From positions 1-29,059 of the forward strand of contig DATAWZ010000128.1 of NCBI GenBank assembly GCA_036266975.1: DNA of 29,059 nucleotides. Reading direction: 5' to 3'. How positions within the stretch are numbered: position 1 is the stretch's first letter; every line of letters begins with the position of its first letter. The translations under genes and the position numbers were made by a program. The notes beneath the pieces were generated by a model. That model had not been told where the DNA came from. It did not search any database and worked only from the letters and a program-made list of their open reading frames with translations. This DNA comes from DATAWZ01 sp036266975. GTDB taxonomy: Bacteria; Actinomycetota; Thermoleophilia; Solirubrobacterales; Solirubrobacteraceae. This document shows, piece by piece, positions 7,116 to 14,901 of this stretch.

Positions 7116-8575
7116 CACTGCCGTCCGACGCTCACCGACAGGCCCGGAAGCTGCACCGACGCCCGCCTGAGGCGCTTCGCGCCGGCGAGCAGCTCGGACA
7201 CCTCGCGAACGAGGTCGGGGGTGTAGGCGCGGCTCTTCCTGCTCACCGAGCCCGAGGCGATCGTGCGGTCGACCTCCGCGTCGGACATCGACCAGCGCAG
7301 CAGCAGCTCCTCGTCAGAGATCTGCCGGCCGAAGCCGTCGCGGATCTCCTTCAGCGTCGGCTGCGGACGCTCCCACGTGGCGAAGTGCTTCGCGCGCGGC
7401 GCCGCGAAGATGCGGTCGGCGGCCTCGGGCTCGATCGGTCGCGCGAGCGGACCGTAATGCCCGTGGGCGTACTGGATCACCTCGTCGGGCACGACGGCGT
7501 AGCGGTCGCCGGTGACGATGTTCAGGACGGCTTGGATCCCTACGAATTGGGAAAAAGGCGTGGCCATGATGGGCTCCCCCAGCTCCTCACGTACGAGCAT
7601 CGTCTCCTGGAGCACCTCGTTCAGACGTTCCTCCATGCCGTGCTGGGCGAGCTGGGACTTCAGCGTCCCGGTCATGCCGCCCGGCAGCTGGTGCTGGTAG
7701 GGGCGCAGGCTGTAGGGGTTCGGGACGCCGAGCTCGTAGCCCGAGCGGATCGCCTCGGCCTCGAAGTGGTCCGCGACGGGCTCGAGCTGCTTCGTGTCGA
7801 GGCTGTGGGTGTGCCCGAGCATGTCGAGGATCTCGATCATGTCCTCGGTCGCCGGCAGCGACGGGCCGTTGGCCATCGGCCGGCTCGCGGTGTGCAGGAT
7901 GTCGATCCCGCAGTTCAGCCCCTCGATGTAGACGAGCGGGGCGAGCCCGGTCGTGTTGTGGACGTGCAGCTCGATGGGGGTCTCGCCGGTGGCCTGTTGC
8001 AGCGCGGGCAGCAGCGTGCGGGCGCGCTCGGGGGTGAGCACGCCGGGGGCGTCCTCGACGTAGACCGTCTTCACGCCCGGCCAGCTGGAGATCTCGCGCG
8101 CCTTCTCGGCGAAGAAGGCGTCGTCGTGGACCGGCGTCAGGCCGTACATGATCGCCGGGGCGACGTCGGCGCCGGCGTCGAGGATCACGTCGGCCAGCCG
8201 CTTCATCACCGGCATGTCGTACAGGCAGTCGTAGATCCAGAAGCTCTTGATGCCGTGCTTGACGAACGTCCTGACCCACAGGTCGATGATCGCGTCGGGG
8301 GCGAAGCCCATGCCGACGACCGAGATCGTCCGCAGCGCCGCGCGGGTGCCGCTGCCCGGCATCCCGTTGATGAGGATGTCGGTGCTCTCCCACGGGTCGT
8401 CGGCGAAGGTGCGGGTGAGGACCTGGAACATCCCGGCGCCGGTGAGGTCGACGACGCGGAAGCCCGTCCGGTCGATGTGGCCAAGCGCGGGGGTGGCCTG
8501 GTGAGCGCGCATGCGCAGGCCCCACAGGCTCTGCTGACCGTCTCGGAGCGTCTGATCGATGAACTGGACGTGCAT
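7115..8575 (-). CDS. Pyruvate carboxylase/oxaloacetate decarboxylase alpha-like carboxyltransferase-domain protein
   Basis: 486 residues. The N-terminal HMGL-like TIM barrel (FIDQTLRDGQQSLWGLRMR) is followed by a conserved carboxylase domain, as in pyruvate carboxylase subunit B, transcarboxylase 5S and OadA. The metal-binding HVHNTT is near residue 202. No biotinyl-attachment domain (MKM motif) is present. The Lys carbamylated in family enzymes lies in an IKDMAG motif; here the aligned segment (about residue 172) reads VEDAPG, so Lys is replaced by Glu. This makes normal biotin-dependent carboxyl transfer doubtful; an aldolase- or decarboxylase-like chemistry is possible (inference). It is the first gene of the eight-gene minus operon, starting 21 bases from the TetR-like operator at 8594-8613. 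Confidence 0.82.
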   Translation of the reverse strand: MHVQFIDQTLRDGQQSLWGLRMRAHQATPALGHIDRTGFRVVDLTGAGMFQVLTRTFADDPWESTDILINGMPGSGTRAALRTISVVGMGFAPDAIIDLWVRTFVKHGIKSFWIYDCLYDMPVMKRLADVILDAGADVAPAIMYGLTPVHDDAFFAEKAREISSWPGVKTVYVEDAPGVLTPERARTLLPALQQATGETPIELHVHNTTGLAPLVYIEGLNCGIDILHTASRPMANGPSLPATEDMIEILDMLGHTHSLDTKQLEPVADHFEAEAIRSGYELGVPNPYSLRPYQHQLPGGMTGTLKSQLAQHGMEERLNEVLQETMLVREELGEPIMATPFSQFVGIQAVLNIVTGDRYAVVPDEVIQYAHGHYGPLARPIEPEAADRIFAAPRAKHFATWERPQPTLKEIRDGFGRQISDEELLLRWSMSDAEVDRTIASGSVSRKSRAYTPDLVREVSELLAGAKRLRRASVQLPGLSVSVGRQ

Positions 8576-8593
8576 GGCTCCCGACCGGTAAAC

Positions 8594-8613
8594 TACCAGA
8601 CGGTCGTTTGTTT
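8594..8613. promoter_or_regulatory. Putative TetR-family operator, copy 2, in divergent promoter region
   Basis: TACCAGACGGTCGTTTGTTT differs from 1493-1512 by one base (T for C at the centre). The half-sites are CAGACG (8597-8602) and CGTTTG (8605-8610). It lies in the 53-base gap between two divergent starts, 8575 (minus) and 8629 (plus), so one bound repressor could control both. No TetR gene is visible in the window; the regulator should be encoded nearby or elsewhere. Confidence 0.65.
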
Positions 8614-8628
8614 AGCGAGGAGGTCCTT

Positions 8629-9471
8629 GTGGATACCTGGTCTGGCGGGTCGGTCGAGACGAGCGCCTGGTTTCCCGCCGCTGGGAACGTGCGGGTCTAC
8701 GACCTCGCGGTCGCGCTCGAGGCCGGGATGGCCCGGCATCCGGCGCATCCGCCGTTCAGCTTCGTGCTGATGAAGAAGCACGGCGAGCACGCCTACCCCG
8801 GCGGCCTGACGGCGACCTCGGAGATGTTCAGCACCGGCGGGCACGTCGGCACGCACGTCGACGCGCTCGGGCACGTGGCGATCGACGGCTGCATCCACGG
8901 CGGGCACGACGTGATGGCCGGCCAGTCCTACACCGGCGGGCTGGCCGTCGGTTCGGTCGAGGAGGTTCCGCCGCTGATCGGGCGCGGCCACCTGGTCGAC
9001 GGCGAGGCGCTGTTCGGGCGCCAGATGACGCCTTCCGATTCCTTCGGGCCGGCGGAGCTCTCGGACTGGTTCACGGGCGCTGCGGGTCGCACCGAGCCGG
9101 GGCCGGGGTCGATGGTGCTCCTCCGGACCGGGTGGATGGCGCGCCACTGGTCGGTCAGCGCCGACGCCTACATCGGCCTGGAGACCGGGCTGCCCGGGCT
9201 CTCGCTCGACGGCGCGCGCTGGCTGAGCGAGCGCGGGATCCTCGCCGCCGGCAGCGACACGATGAACCTCGAGCACAAGGTCGCCGGGGTGGTGTGCCTG
9301 GAGGTGCACAAGTGGTTCCTCGTGCAGTCGGGCATCTACATCATGGAGTCGCTCGCGCTCGACGCGCTCGCGGGCGACGGCGTGCGCGAGTTCTTCTTCG
9401 CGGCGGCGCCGCTGCGGATCCGGGGCGGGACCGGCTCGCCGATCCGGCCGATGGCCGTGGTGGAGCGCTGA
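8629..9471 (+). CDS. Cyclase-family metal hydrolase with canonical HxGTHxD motif
   Basis: 280 residues. I chose the GTG at 8629 because a strong ribosome-binding site (GAGGAGG, 8617-8623) sits five bases upstream; the open frame extends to a TTG at 8608, but that would lie inside the operator. The metal motif HVGTHVDALGH (about residues 72-82) is intact, followed by LLRTGWMARHW, LAAGSDTMNLEH and the C-terminal APLRIRGGTGSPIRPMAVVE. The family (PF04199 type) hydrolyses N-formylkynurenine and related cyclic or amide substrates. It is the only plus-strand gene of the first catabolic region and shares its operator with the divergent operon, so it probably takes part in the same pathway (inference). 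Confidence 0.87.
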   Translation: MDTWSGGSVETSAWFPAAGNVRVYDLAVALEAGMARHPAHPPFSFVLMKKHGEHAYPGGLTATSEMFSTGGHVGTHVDALGHVAIDGCIHGGHDVMAGQSYTGGLAVGSVEEVPPLIGRGHLVDGEALFGRQMTPSDSFGPAELSDWFTGAAGRTEPGPGSMVLLRTGWMARHWSVSADAYIGLETGLPGLSLDGARWLSERGILAAGSDTMNLEHKVAGVVCLEVHKWFLVQSGIYIMESLALDALAGDGVREFFFAAAPLRIRGGTGSPIRPMAVVER

Positions 9472-9480
9472 GCTTCTCGT

Positions 9481-10683
9481 TCAGCGCTCGCGACTGAGCC
9501 TGACCCGGCCGATCACCACCGCGCGCGGCGCGCGCGGCGCGAACCCGCCAGGCGCCGTGTGGGCGTCGTAGAGGATCGTCACCGTCACGGTCGGCCGTCC
9601 GTGGGCGTTCGCGAACGGCTCGACGATCGGCACGCAGACGCGCTGGCCGCGGGCCACGTCCCGCTCGAGCGTGCGCAGGGCGCCGTCGGCGTCGACCTCG
9701 TAGGCCTGGCCCGAGCTGGTGACCGCGTAGGGCGCGGTGAAGTGCACGTTGACCGAGCCGCCGGCGCCGGCGGTGACCGGCAGGCGCTGGTGCAGGTCGC
9801 GCTGCCGCCCCGTGAGCGGGACGAACTTGGGGCGCGGACACGCGCGGCCGGCGACGGGGGTCAGGCTCTCCACGCAGGCGCGGTAGACGATCTGGCGCAG
9901 CGCGCCGTCGGGGCTGGGCGGGGCGCCGTCGAGCGCGATGCTCACCCCGCTCTCCCCCACCCGCTGGGTCCTGCTGGTGATTGCGGGCGTCACGAGCAGG
10001 TAGGCGCCCGTCCCGGCCAGCGGCGCCGACGCGCCCCCGGCGTAGAGGATCCGCACCGCGTTCGGGCCGAGCAGCCCGTAGGAGAGGTTGCGCAGATCGC
10101 CGAGCGGCCCGGTCGGGTTGCGCTCGCTGACCGCCGCGCTGCGGTCGACGCCGACGGCATTGGCGGTGAACGCGGTACCCGCGAGCTGGCAGGTGGCGTT
10201 CAGGCTCACGCCGGCCGCCGCGTCGGCGGGCAGGACGTCCCGGGGCAGCGGGTGAAAGCGGCCGTCGTCGCCGAACGCGCCGTCGATGCCCAGCTCGCCG
10301 ATCTGGCCGTCCTGCACGCGCCCGACCTGCAGGCACAGCTCGCCGCGCGTGGTGCGCACCAGGCGCATCCCCCACGGCAGCCCGCCGTCGGGGTCGGCGA
10401 CGCGCAGCGGCAACAGGCGCGAGCTCCCCGGCGCGGGCAGGCCCTCGCCCGTGGTCGCGCTGACCGGGCCGCTCGGGCGCACCGGTGAGCCGGTGGGGAT
10501 GACGCCGGTGGCGGCGAGCGCGGCCGCCGTGGTGGCCAGCAGCGCGGCCGCCGCGAGGAGCGGGGTGCGCGCCCGGCGGGGCGGTCGGGCCTTTCGGGTC
10601 GCCGCCGGGGCGTGGCGCCCGGCCGCGCGGCGCTCGGCCGCCTGGCACAGGTCGCGCTCGAGCTGGGGCAGGATCGTGTTCAT
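9481..10683 (-). CDS. Putative membrane-anchored protein coupled to a sigma factor
   Basis: 400 residues, not assignable to a known family. A basic N-terminal cytoplasmic part of about 40 residues precedes one hydrophobic segment (about 41-60, LLAAAALLATTAAALAATG) and a long extracytoplasmic part with four scattered cysteines that could form disulfides. Its ATG (10683) overlaps the stop of the sigma factor gene (ATGA), which is the usual place for an anti-sigma factor or for a membrane protein expressed with the sigma factor. No classical zinc anti-sigma motif (HxxxCxxC) is visible, so calling it an anti-sigma factor would be an inference only. It is convergent with the cyclase-family gene that ends at 9471. 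Confidence 0.7.
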   Translation of the reverse strand: MNTILPQLERDLCQAAERRAAGRHAPAATRKARPPRRARTPLLAAAALLATTAAALAATGVIPTGSPVRPSGPVSATTGEGLPAPGSSRLLPLRVADPDGGLPWGMRLVRTTRGELCLQVGRVQDGQIGELGIDGAFGDDGRFHPLPRDVLPADAAAGVSLNATCQLAGTAFTANAVGVDRSAAVSERNPTGPLGDLRNLSYGLLGPNAVRILYAGGASAPLAGTGAYLLVTPAITSRTQRVGESGVSIALDGAPPSPDGALRQIVYRACVESLTPVAGRACPRPKFVPLTGRQRDLHQRLPVTAGAGGSVNVHFTAPYAVTSSGQAYEVDADGALRTLERDVARGQRVCVPIVEPFANAHGRPTVTVTILYDAHTAPGGFAPRAPRAVVIGRVRLSRER

Positions 10684-11231
10684 GGGCGTTCACCAGCCAA
10701 TCGCGCTCGCAGGGTCCGCAATCCCCGGCTGACGCGCTGGCGCACGACCGCCTCCGAGCAGCGCAGCTCGGTGGCGATCTCCGGGTACTCGCGCTCGTTC
10801 AGTACGCGCGCGGCGATCGCCTCCCGCTGCTCGCTGGGCAGCTCGGCCAGGGCGAGCGTCGCGCACTCCTCGCCGGCCAGGCGCGCGATCGCCTCGGCCG
10901 CCTCGTCGTCGATGACGAGCGCGGGCAGCCCGAGCCGCCCGCGCGCGGCGGCCTCGACCCGGCCGCGGCGGTGGCTGTCGTGCAGCACATGGCGGGCGAC
11001 GCCGAACAGCCACTGGTCGGCGCGGCCGCGCTCGGGGTCGAAGGCGTCGACCGACTCGAGCACGCGGGCGAAGGTCTCGGCGGCGAGGTCGCCGGCGAGC
11101 TCGGGGCGCCCGGTCGCGCGCATGAAGAACCCGAGCACGGGACGTTCGAAGTGACGGTAGAAGGCGGCGAAGGCCCCCGCGTCGTCGCGGGCGGCCCGCA
11201 GCAGGGCCTGCTCGTCCTCGTCTGGGTTCAT
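10680..11231 (-). CDS. RNA polymerase sigma factor, sigma-70 family (ECF-like)
   Basis: 183 residues from the ATG at 11231 (MNPDEDEQALL); the open frame extends eight codons further upstream. Region 2 is seen in FYRHFERPVLGFFMRATG and AAETFARVLESVDAFDP, with ADQWLFGVARHVLHDSHRR as region 2.4/3-like sequence. Region 4 is LPSEQREAIAARVLNEREY through a helix-turn-helix ending in VVRQRVSRGLRTLR. The length and two-domain build fit the ECF group. It is translationally coupled to the membrane protein downstream, a typical sigma/membrane-protein pair. It directs RNA polymerase to a regulon that cannot be named from this window. The overlap with the degraded ATPase upstream suggests no functional link. 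Confidence 0.86.
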   Translation of the reverse strand: MNPDEDEQALLRAARDDAGAFAAFYRHFERPVLGFFMRATGRPELAGDLAAETFARVLESVDAFDPERGRADQWLFGVARHVLHDSHRRGRVEAAARGRLGLPALVIDDEAAEAIARLAGEECATLALAELPSEQREAIAARVLNEREYPEIATELRCSEAVVRQRVSRGLRTLRARLAGERP

Positions 11232-11274
11232 CGCCCTCCATTGGCGCCAGGGCATGTCGTTGTGACGAGGCTCT

Positions 11275-11996
11275 CAGCTGAGGAGCAAACGCTAGGGCCA
11301 CTAGGTGGCGCTCGGGGTCCTGCAGGGACTCGAGCGTGAGCCGGTAGTGCTCGGTGTCCTGGAAGGCGGGCGTCGCGATGCGATGCTCGCCGAGCGCGTA
11401 GATCGTCGCGTCCGGGTAGGCGAGCAGCAGCGGCGAGCGGGTGGCGACCGCGAACTGGGCGCCCTCGAGGGCGAGCTCGCGGACCCGCCGCAGCATGGTC
11501 GGGCCGCCCTGAGGCGAGAGCGCCGCCTCGGGCTCGTCGAGCAGGAACGGCCCGTCCGGGGAGAAGCGCTCGAGCCGCAGGGTCAGGAACGACTCGCCTG
11601 CGACATCTGGTGCAGCGGGCGTCCACCGTGGGCGGCGAGCGCGCTCGGATGGCGATCGACCTCCTCGGCGACGCCGAGGAAGCGCTCGGCGCGCAGGAGG
11701 GAGCGCGTGCTGGGCCGGCGCGGTCCGCGCGCGAGCACGAGCGCGTCGGGCAACGGCGTGTCGGCCTCGCGCTCGAGAAACGTCATCACGGCGTCGCCGA
11801 CGCGGGCGTCGAGGTCGAGCTTGGTGGCCAGCGCCTCGAGGATCGTCGACTTACCCGACCCGTTCTCGCCGATCAGGAAGGTGACCTGAGGGTGGAACTC
11901 GAGCCCGTCGGCGAGCGCGCGCACCGCGGGCAGCCCGAACGGGAACGCGCTCGGATTCTCGATCCGTGCCCGCTCGAGCCGTAGCGAGCGCAGCAC
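11275..11996 (-). pseudogene. AAA-family (ABC-like) ATPase, frameshifted
   Basis: The N-terminal half starts at a GTG at 11996 (VLRSLRLERARIENPSAFPF) and contains the Walker A motif GENGSGKST. After GGRPLHQMSQ the frame runs into a stop at 11583. In the next frame the protein continues seamlessly: ESFLTLRLERF, Walker B FLLDEPEAAL, SPQGG, ATRSPLLLAYPDATIYALG and DTEHYRLTLESLQDPER. A single-base loss near 11596-11600, just before the expected GESF, explains the break. The second frame then has no stop before the sigma factor gene, so the C-terminus is also damaged; stops in other frames lie near 11275-11295. The switch His normally in ATHSP is Arg (ATRSP), which supports decay rather than a simple sequencing error. 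These ATPases are small cytosolic proteins of unclear function. Exact end uncertain. Confidence 0.72.
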
Positions 11997-12007
11997 GGTG
12001 GGTGCCG

Positions 12008-13210
12008 CTACAGGCGCTCGAGCACGGCGGTCATCCCCTGGCCGCCGCCGATGCACATGCTCTCCAGCCCGTAGCGCGCCTCGCGCCGCTGCAGCTCGTA
12101 GAGGAGCGTGGCGAGGATCCGCCCGCCGGTCGCGCCGACCGGATGGCCGAGCGAGATGCCCGACCCGTTGACGTTCAGCCGGGCGAAGTCGCTCTCGGCC
12201 AGGCCCCACTCGCGCGTGACCCCGAGCACCTGGGCGGCGAACGCCTCGTTGAGCTCGATCAGGTCGATGTCGGCCAGGGTGAGCCCGGCGCGCTCGAGCG
12301 CCTTGGCCGTCGCGGGCACCGGGCCGAGGCCCATCAGCTTGGGCGGTACGCCGGCGACGGCCCAGCTGACGATCCGGGCGAGCGGCTTCAGGCCGAGCTC
12401 GCCTGCGCGCTCGGCGGTGGTGATCAGGCAGGCCGAGGCGCCGTCGTTCTGGCCGCTGGCGTTGCCGGCGGTGACCGTCGCCCCGTCGATCTTCATCACC
12501 GGGCGCATCGCGGCGAGCGCCTCCAGCGAGGTGTCCGCGCGCGGGTGCTCGTCGGTGTCGACGGTGCTCTCGCCCTTGCGGCTCTTGACCACCACCGGGA
12601 CGATCTCCTCGTCGAAGCGGCCCTCCTGCTGGGCGGCGACCGCCTTCTGGTGGGAGCGCAGGGCGAACTCGTCCTGCTCCTCGCGCGGGATGTCGTGCTT
12701 GGCCCTCACGTTCTCGGCCGTCTCGAGCATCCCGCCGGGGACCGGGTAGTTCTCGCCGCCCGCGGTCACGCGCGCCCGTGCGAGCCGGTCCACCAGCGTC
12801 ACCGCCTCGCGGTTGGGGCCCCAGCGCATCGTCAGCCCGTAGAACTCGGCCTGGCTCATCGACTCGGCCCCGCCGGCGAGCACGACGTCCGAGACGCCGG
12901 TCTGCACCTGCATCGCCGCGGTGACCACGGCGGTCAGCCCCGAGCCGCAGCGGCGGTCGAGCTGGTAGCCGGGGACCTCGACGGGCACGCCGGCGTCCAG
13001 GGCGGCGACGCGGCCGATGGCCGGCGCCTCGCCGTTGGGATAGCACTGGCCGAAGATGACGTCGTCGATCGCGGCGGGGTCGAGGCCGGTGCGCTCGAGC
13101 ACGCCCTTGATCACCGTGGCGGCGAGCGTCGCCGCCGGGACGTCGCGGAACACGCCGCCGAAGCGGCCCACCGGTGTGCGCAGCGGGGAACAGACGACCG
13201 CCTCACGCAT
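12008..13210 (-). CDS. Acetyl-CoA C-acetyltransferase (thiolase)
   Basis: 400 residues, canonical degradative or biosynthetic thiolase. All catalytic parts are intact: nucleophilic Cys in RRCGSGLTAV (about residue 88), NVNGSGISLGHPVGATG with the catalytic His, and the C-terminal CIGGGQG. It cleaves a 3-ketoacyl-CoA to acetyl-CoA and a shortened acyl-CoA or works in reverse. It lies on the minus strand 101 bases downstream of the unknown protein gene at 13312-14016 and could be the last gene of the aromatic arm or an independent unit. It contrasts with the two Cys-less thiolase-fold proteins at the left edge. Confidence 0.92.
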   Translation of the reverse strand: MREAVVCSPLRTPVGRFGGVFRDVPAATLAATVIKGVLERTGLDPAAIDDVIFGQCYPNGEAPAIGRVAALDAGVPVEVPGYQLDRRCGSGLTAVVTAAMQVQTGVSDVVLAGGAESMSQAEFYGLTMRWGPNREAVTLVDRLARARVTAGGENYPVPGGMLETAENVRAKHDIPREEQDEFALRSHQKAVAAQQEGRFDEEIVPVVVKSRKGESTVDTDEHPRADTSLEALAAMRPVMKIDGATVTAGNASGQNDGASACLITTAERAGELGLKPLARIVSWAVAGVPPKLMGLGPVPATAKALERAGLTLADIDLIELNEAFAAQVLGVTREWGLAESDFARLNVNGSGISLGHPVGATGGRILATLLYELQRREARYGLESMCIGGGQGMTAVLERL

Positions 13211-13311
13211 GCTCGCTTCTCCTCATCGGTTCTCGGCCTCCCGCACGCTCGTGATCGACGCGGGGCATGATCGCAGCCGCGCGCCCATTCGCCCGCTCGC
13301 CGGGCGTACGC

Positions 13312-14016
13312 CTACCCGCTCGCGGGGCGCAGCTCCTCCGGCGCGGGCAGGGCGATCGGCTCGGCCCGCCCGAAGTCGAACAGCTCGAGCAGCATCCGCG
13401 TGCGGCCCGCGCGGCAGGTGGCGCGGCGGATGCGCCCCTCCTCGTCGAGCCAGGCCTCGACGGCGAGTTCGCGTGCCGGGCCGGCGTGGGTCGGCCAAGC
13501 CACGATCGTGCGCGCGACGCTCTCGCCGACCTCGCTGAACGTGGCCGACCCCCGGTAGCGGACGCACTCGACCCCGCGCACGCCGCCGCGCTCGACCGCC
13601 TCGGCGCGCGCGGCGCGCGCGAGCACGGCCAGCAGCCAGAACGGCTCATCGACGGTTAGCGGCTCGTACTCCTCGAGCTCCCACTCCCCCGGCCGGCCCG
13701 TGTAGTTGCGCCCTGGGGCGAACAGGCGATAGCCCTCGCCCGCGCTGTACAGGCAGCGCTCGGCGCGGAAGTCGATGTGCCCGAGGCCTTCGTGGGCGAG
13801 CTCGAGCACGGCCGCCTGGCGGGCGCCGGCGCGGACGGCGAGCGGCAGGAAGCGGCCGAGGCCGAGCAGCCCAGCGCCGCGCCGCGGACGGCGCTCGAGC
13901 ACGTCCTCGTAGGAGGGCCCGAGCTTGACCCAGGGCAGGAACTGCATCCGCGCCGACCTCTCGGCCTCGGTGCGCGCGACGCTCGCGCACATCCGGGCGA
14001 GCCCGTCCTCGCTCAC
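13312..14016 (-). CDS. Hypothetical protein, possible LppX/LolA-like fold in C-terminal half
   Basis: 234 residues from a GTG at 14016 that overlaps the stop of the aldolase-family gene (GTGA), so it is translationally coupled. I do not recognise the family. The C-terminal half (ATFSEVGESVARTIVAW, then ELAVEAWLDEEGRIRR, then ELFDFGRAEPIALPAPEEL) resembles the beta-strand order and final DFG-x-P ending seen in lipid-binding LppX/LolA-like proteins, but no signal peptide or lipobox is present. The N-terminal half is rich in Arg and Ala and contains EHGLGHID-like sequence (LAHEGLGHIDFRAERC). Function unknown; possibly substrate handling for the aromatic pathway, judged by position only. Confidence 0.6.
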   Translation of the reverse strand: MSEDGLARMCASVARTEAERSARMQFLPWVKLGPSYEDVLERRPRRGAGLLGLGRFLPLAVRAGARQAAVLELAHEGLGHIDFRAERCLYSAGEGYRLFAPGRNYTGRPGEWELEEYEPLTVDEPFWLLAVLARAARAEAVERGGVRGVECVRYRGSATFSEVGESVARTIVAWPTHAGPARELAVEAWLDEEGRIRRATCRAGRTRMLLELFDFGRAEPIALPAPEELRPASG

Positions 14017-14708
14017 TCCGGCGGGCCCGACGGCGCCGGCCAGCGCCGGCACAGGTAGTGCCACAGCCGCTCGATCTGTGCGGCCGCCGGTCCCTGGGCG
14101 GCGGCGAACGGCGCCGCCTCCCGCGGTGTGTAGGCGAGCGGCTCGCCGACGGCCGAGGCGGCCAGGCACGCGGCGGCCGAGCGCTCGAGCAGCCAGGCGC
14201 GCGCGACCGCCTCGGGCACGCTGCGTCCGGCGGTGGCCGCCCCGAAACCGCGCAGCAGCACCGCGTCGCCGTCGCCCGCGACCTCGGCGAGCTCGGCGCC
14301 CTGGGCCGCGGTGGTGACGGTCTTGGCGGTGTCGTAGACGGGCACGAGCGCGCCGCAGAAGAGCCCCATGCCGATCGTCGCCGGCAGCGGGCGCCCGAGC
14401 GTGGCCCAGGCCAGGCAGGCCGGGCCGTGGAAGCGGCAGACGCTCACCACCTCCGGCCGGCGGGCGAGGATGCCCAGGTGGATCGGCAGCTCGCCCGGCA
14501 CGCGGCCGCGCTCGCCGGCGACAAGGCTGCCGTCTCCGAGGGCGACAGTCACCAGGTCCTGCGGCCCGTGCACGAGTCCGGGCCCCTGGTTGCCCGAGAC
14601 GAGGATGCCCTCCTGCGTCCGCGCGCTCAGGTGTCCGAAGGCGGTCGTGAGGCGCTCCCCGTCGAGGATCGCGCACCCCGCGAGCAGCTCGCGCTGGATC
14701 TCATTCAC
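14013..14708 (-). CDS. Class II aldolase/adducin-family protein with altered metal site
   Basis: 231 residues. The family pattern is clear: ILDGERLTTAFGHLSAR, VPGELPIHLGILARRPEV and AVLLRGFGAATAGRSVPEAV. Catalytic enzymes of the family bind zinc through three histidines (HxH and a later NHG) with a catalytic Glu. Here the Glu of GELPIH is kept, but the HxH segment reads CRFHGPA (only one His) and the third His is Phe (RGFGAAT). In aromatic clusters, members decarboxylate ring-cleavage products of carboxylated catechols (HCOMODA-type decarboxylase as in p-cumate catabolism, or dihydroxyphthalate decarboxylase), so such a role fits the setting, but the missing ligands make activity uncertain. 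It starts 193 bases downstream of the dioxygenase beta-subunit gene, after a repeat array. Confidence 0.75.
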   Translation of the reverse strand: MNEIQRELLAGCAILDGERLTTAFGHLSARTQEGILVSGNQGPGLVHGPQDLVTVALGDGSLVAGERGRVPGELPIHLGILARRPEVVSVCRFHGPACLAWATLGRPLPATIGMGLFCGALVPVYDTAKTVTTAAQGAELAEVAGDGDAVLLRGFGAATAGRSVPEAVARAWLLERSAAACLAASAVGEPLAYTPREAAPFAAAQGPAAAQIERLWHYLCRRWPAPSGPPE

Positions 14709-14714
14709 CGTTCA

Positions 14715-14895
14715 CCGCCGCGTCCTGGAAAACAGACGCCCCGCGTACAAGATCCAGGACTCGACCGCGACGCGCGCGGGCCGGGCCGCCGCGTCCTGAA
14801 AAACGTGCGCCCCGCGCACACGATCCAGGACGCGACCGCAATGGGCACCTCGCCGCGTCCCGGAACAGACGCGCCCTGCCCGCAGAGTCCCGGAC
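14715..14895. repeat. Three degenerate, hairpin-forming tandem repeats
   Basis: Three copies about 71 bases apart start at 14715, 14786 and about 14850. Each begins with CCGCCGCGTCCTG or a variant and ends with GATCCAGGAC or a variant. In copy 1 the arms GTCCTGGA (14722-14729) and TCCAGGAC (14753-14760) are perfect complements; copy 2 keeps GTCCTG/CAGGAC; copy 3 has GTCCCGGA and an imperfect partner at 14888-14895. They fill the gap between the dioxygenase beta-subunit gene and the aldolase-family gene and could be terminator-like or processing hairpins, or a genome-wide repeat family. Confidence 0.7.
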
Positions 14896-14901
14896 GGGCC
14901 A

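Noticed and set aside
11294..11309. GCCACTAGGTGGC palindrome in the degraded ATPase, similar to the ends of the fold-back element
   Set aside because: Too short to claim as an excision scar; it is also explained by codons of the old protein.
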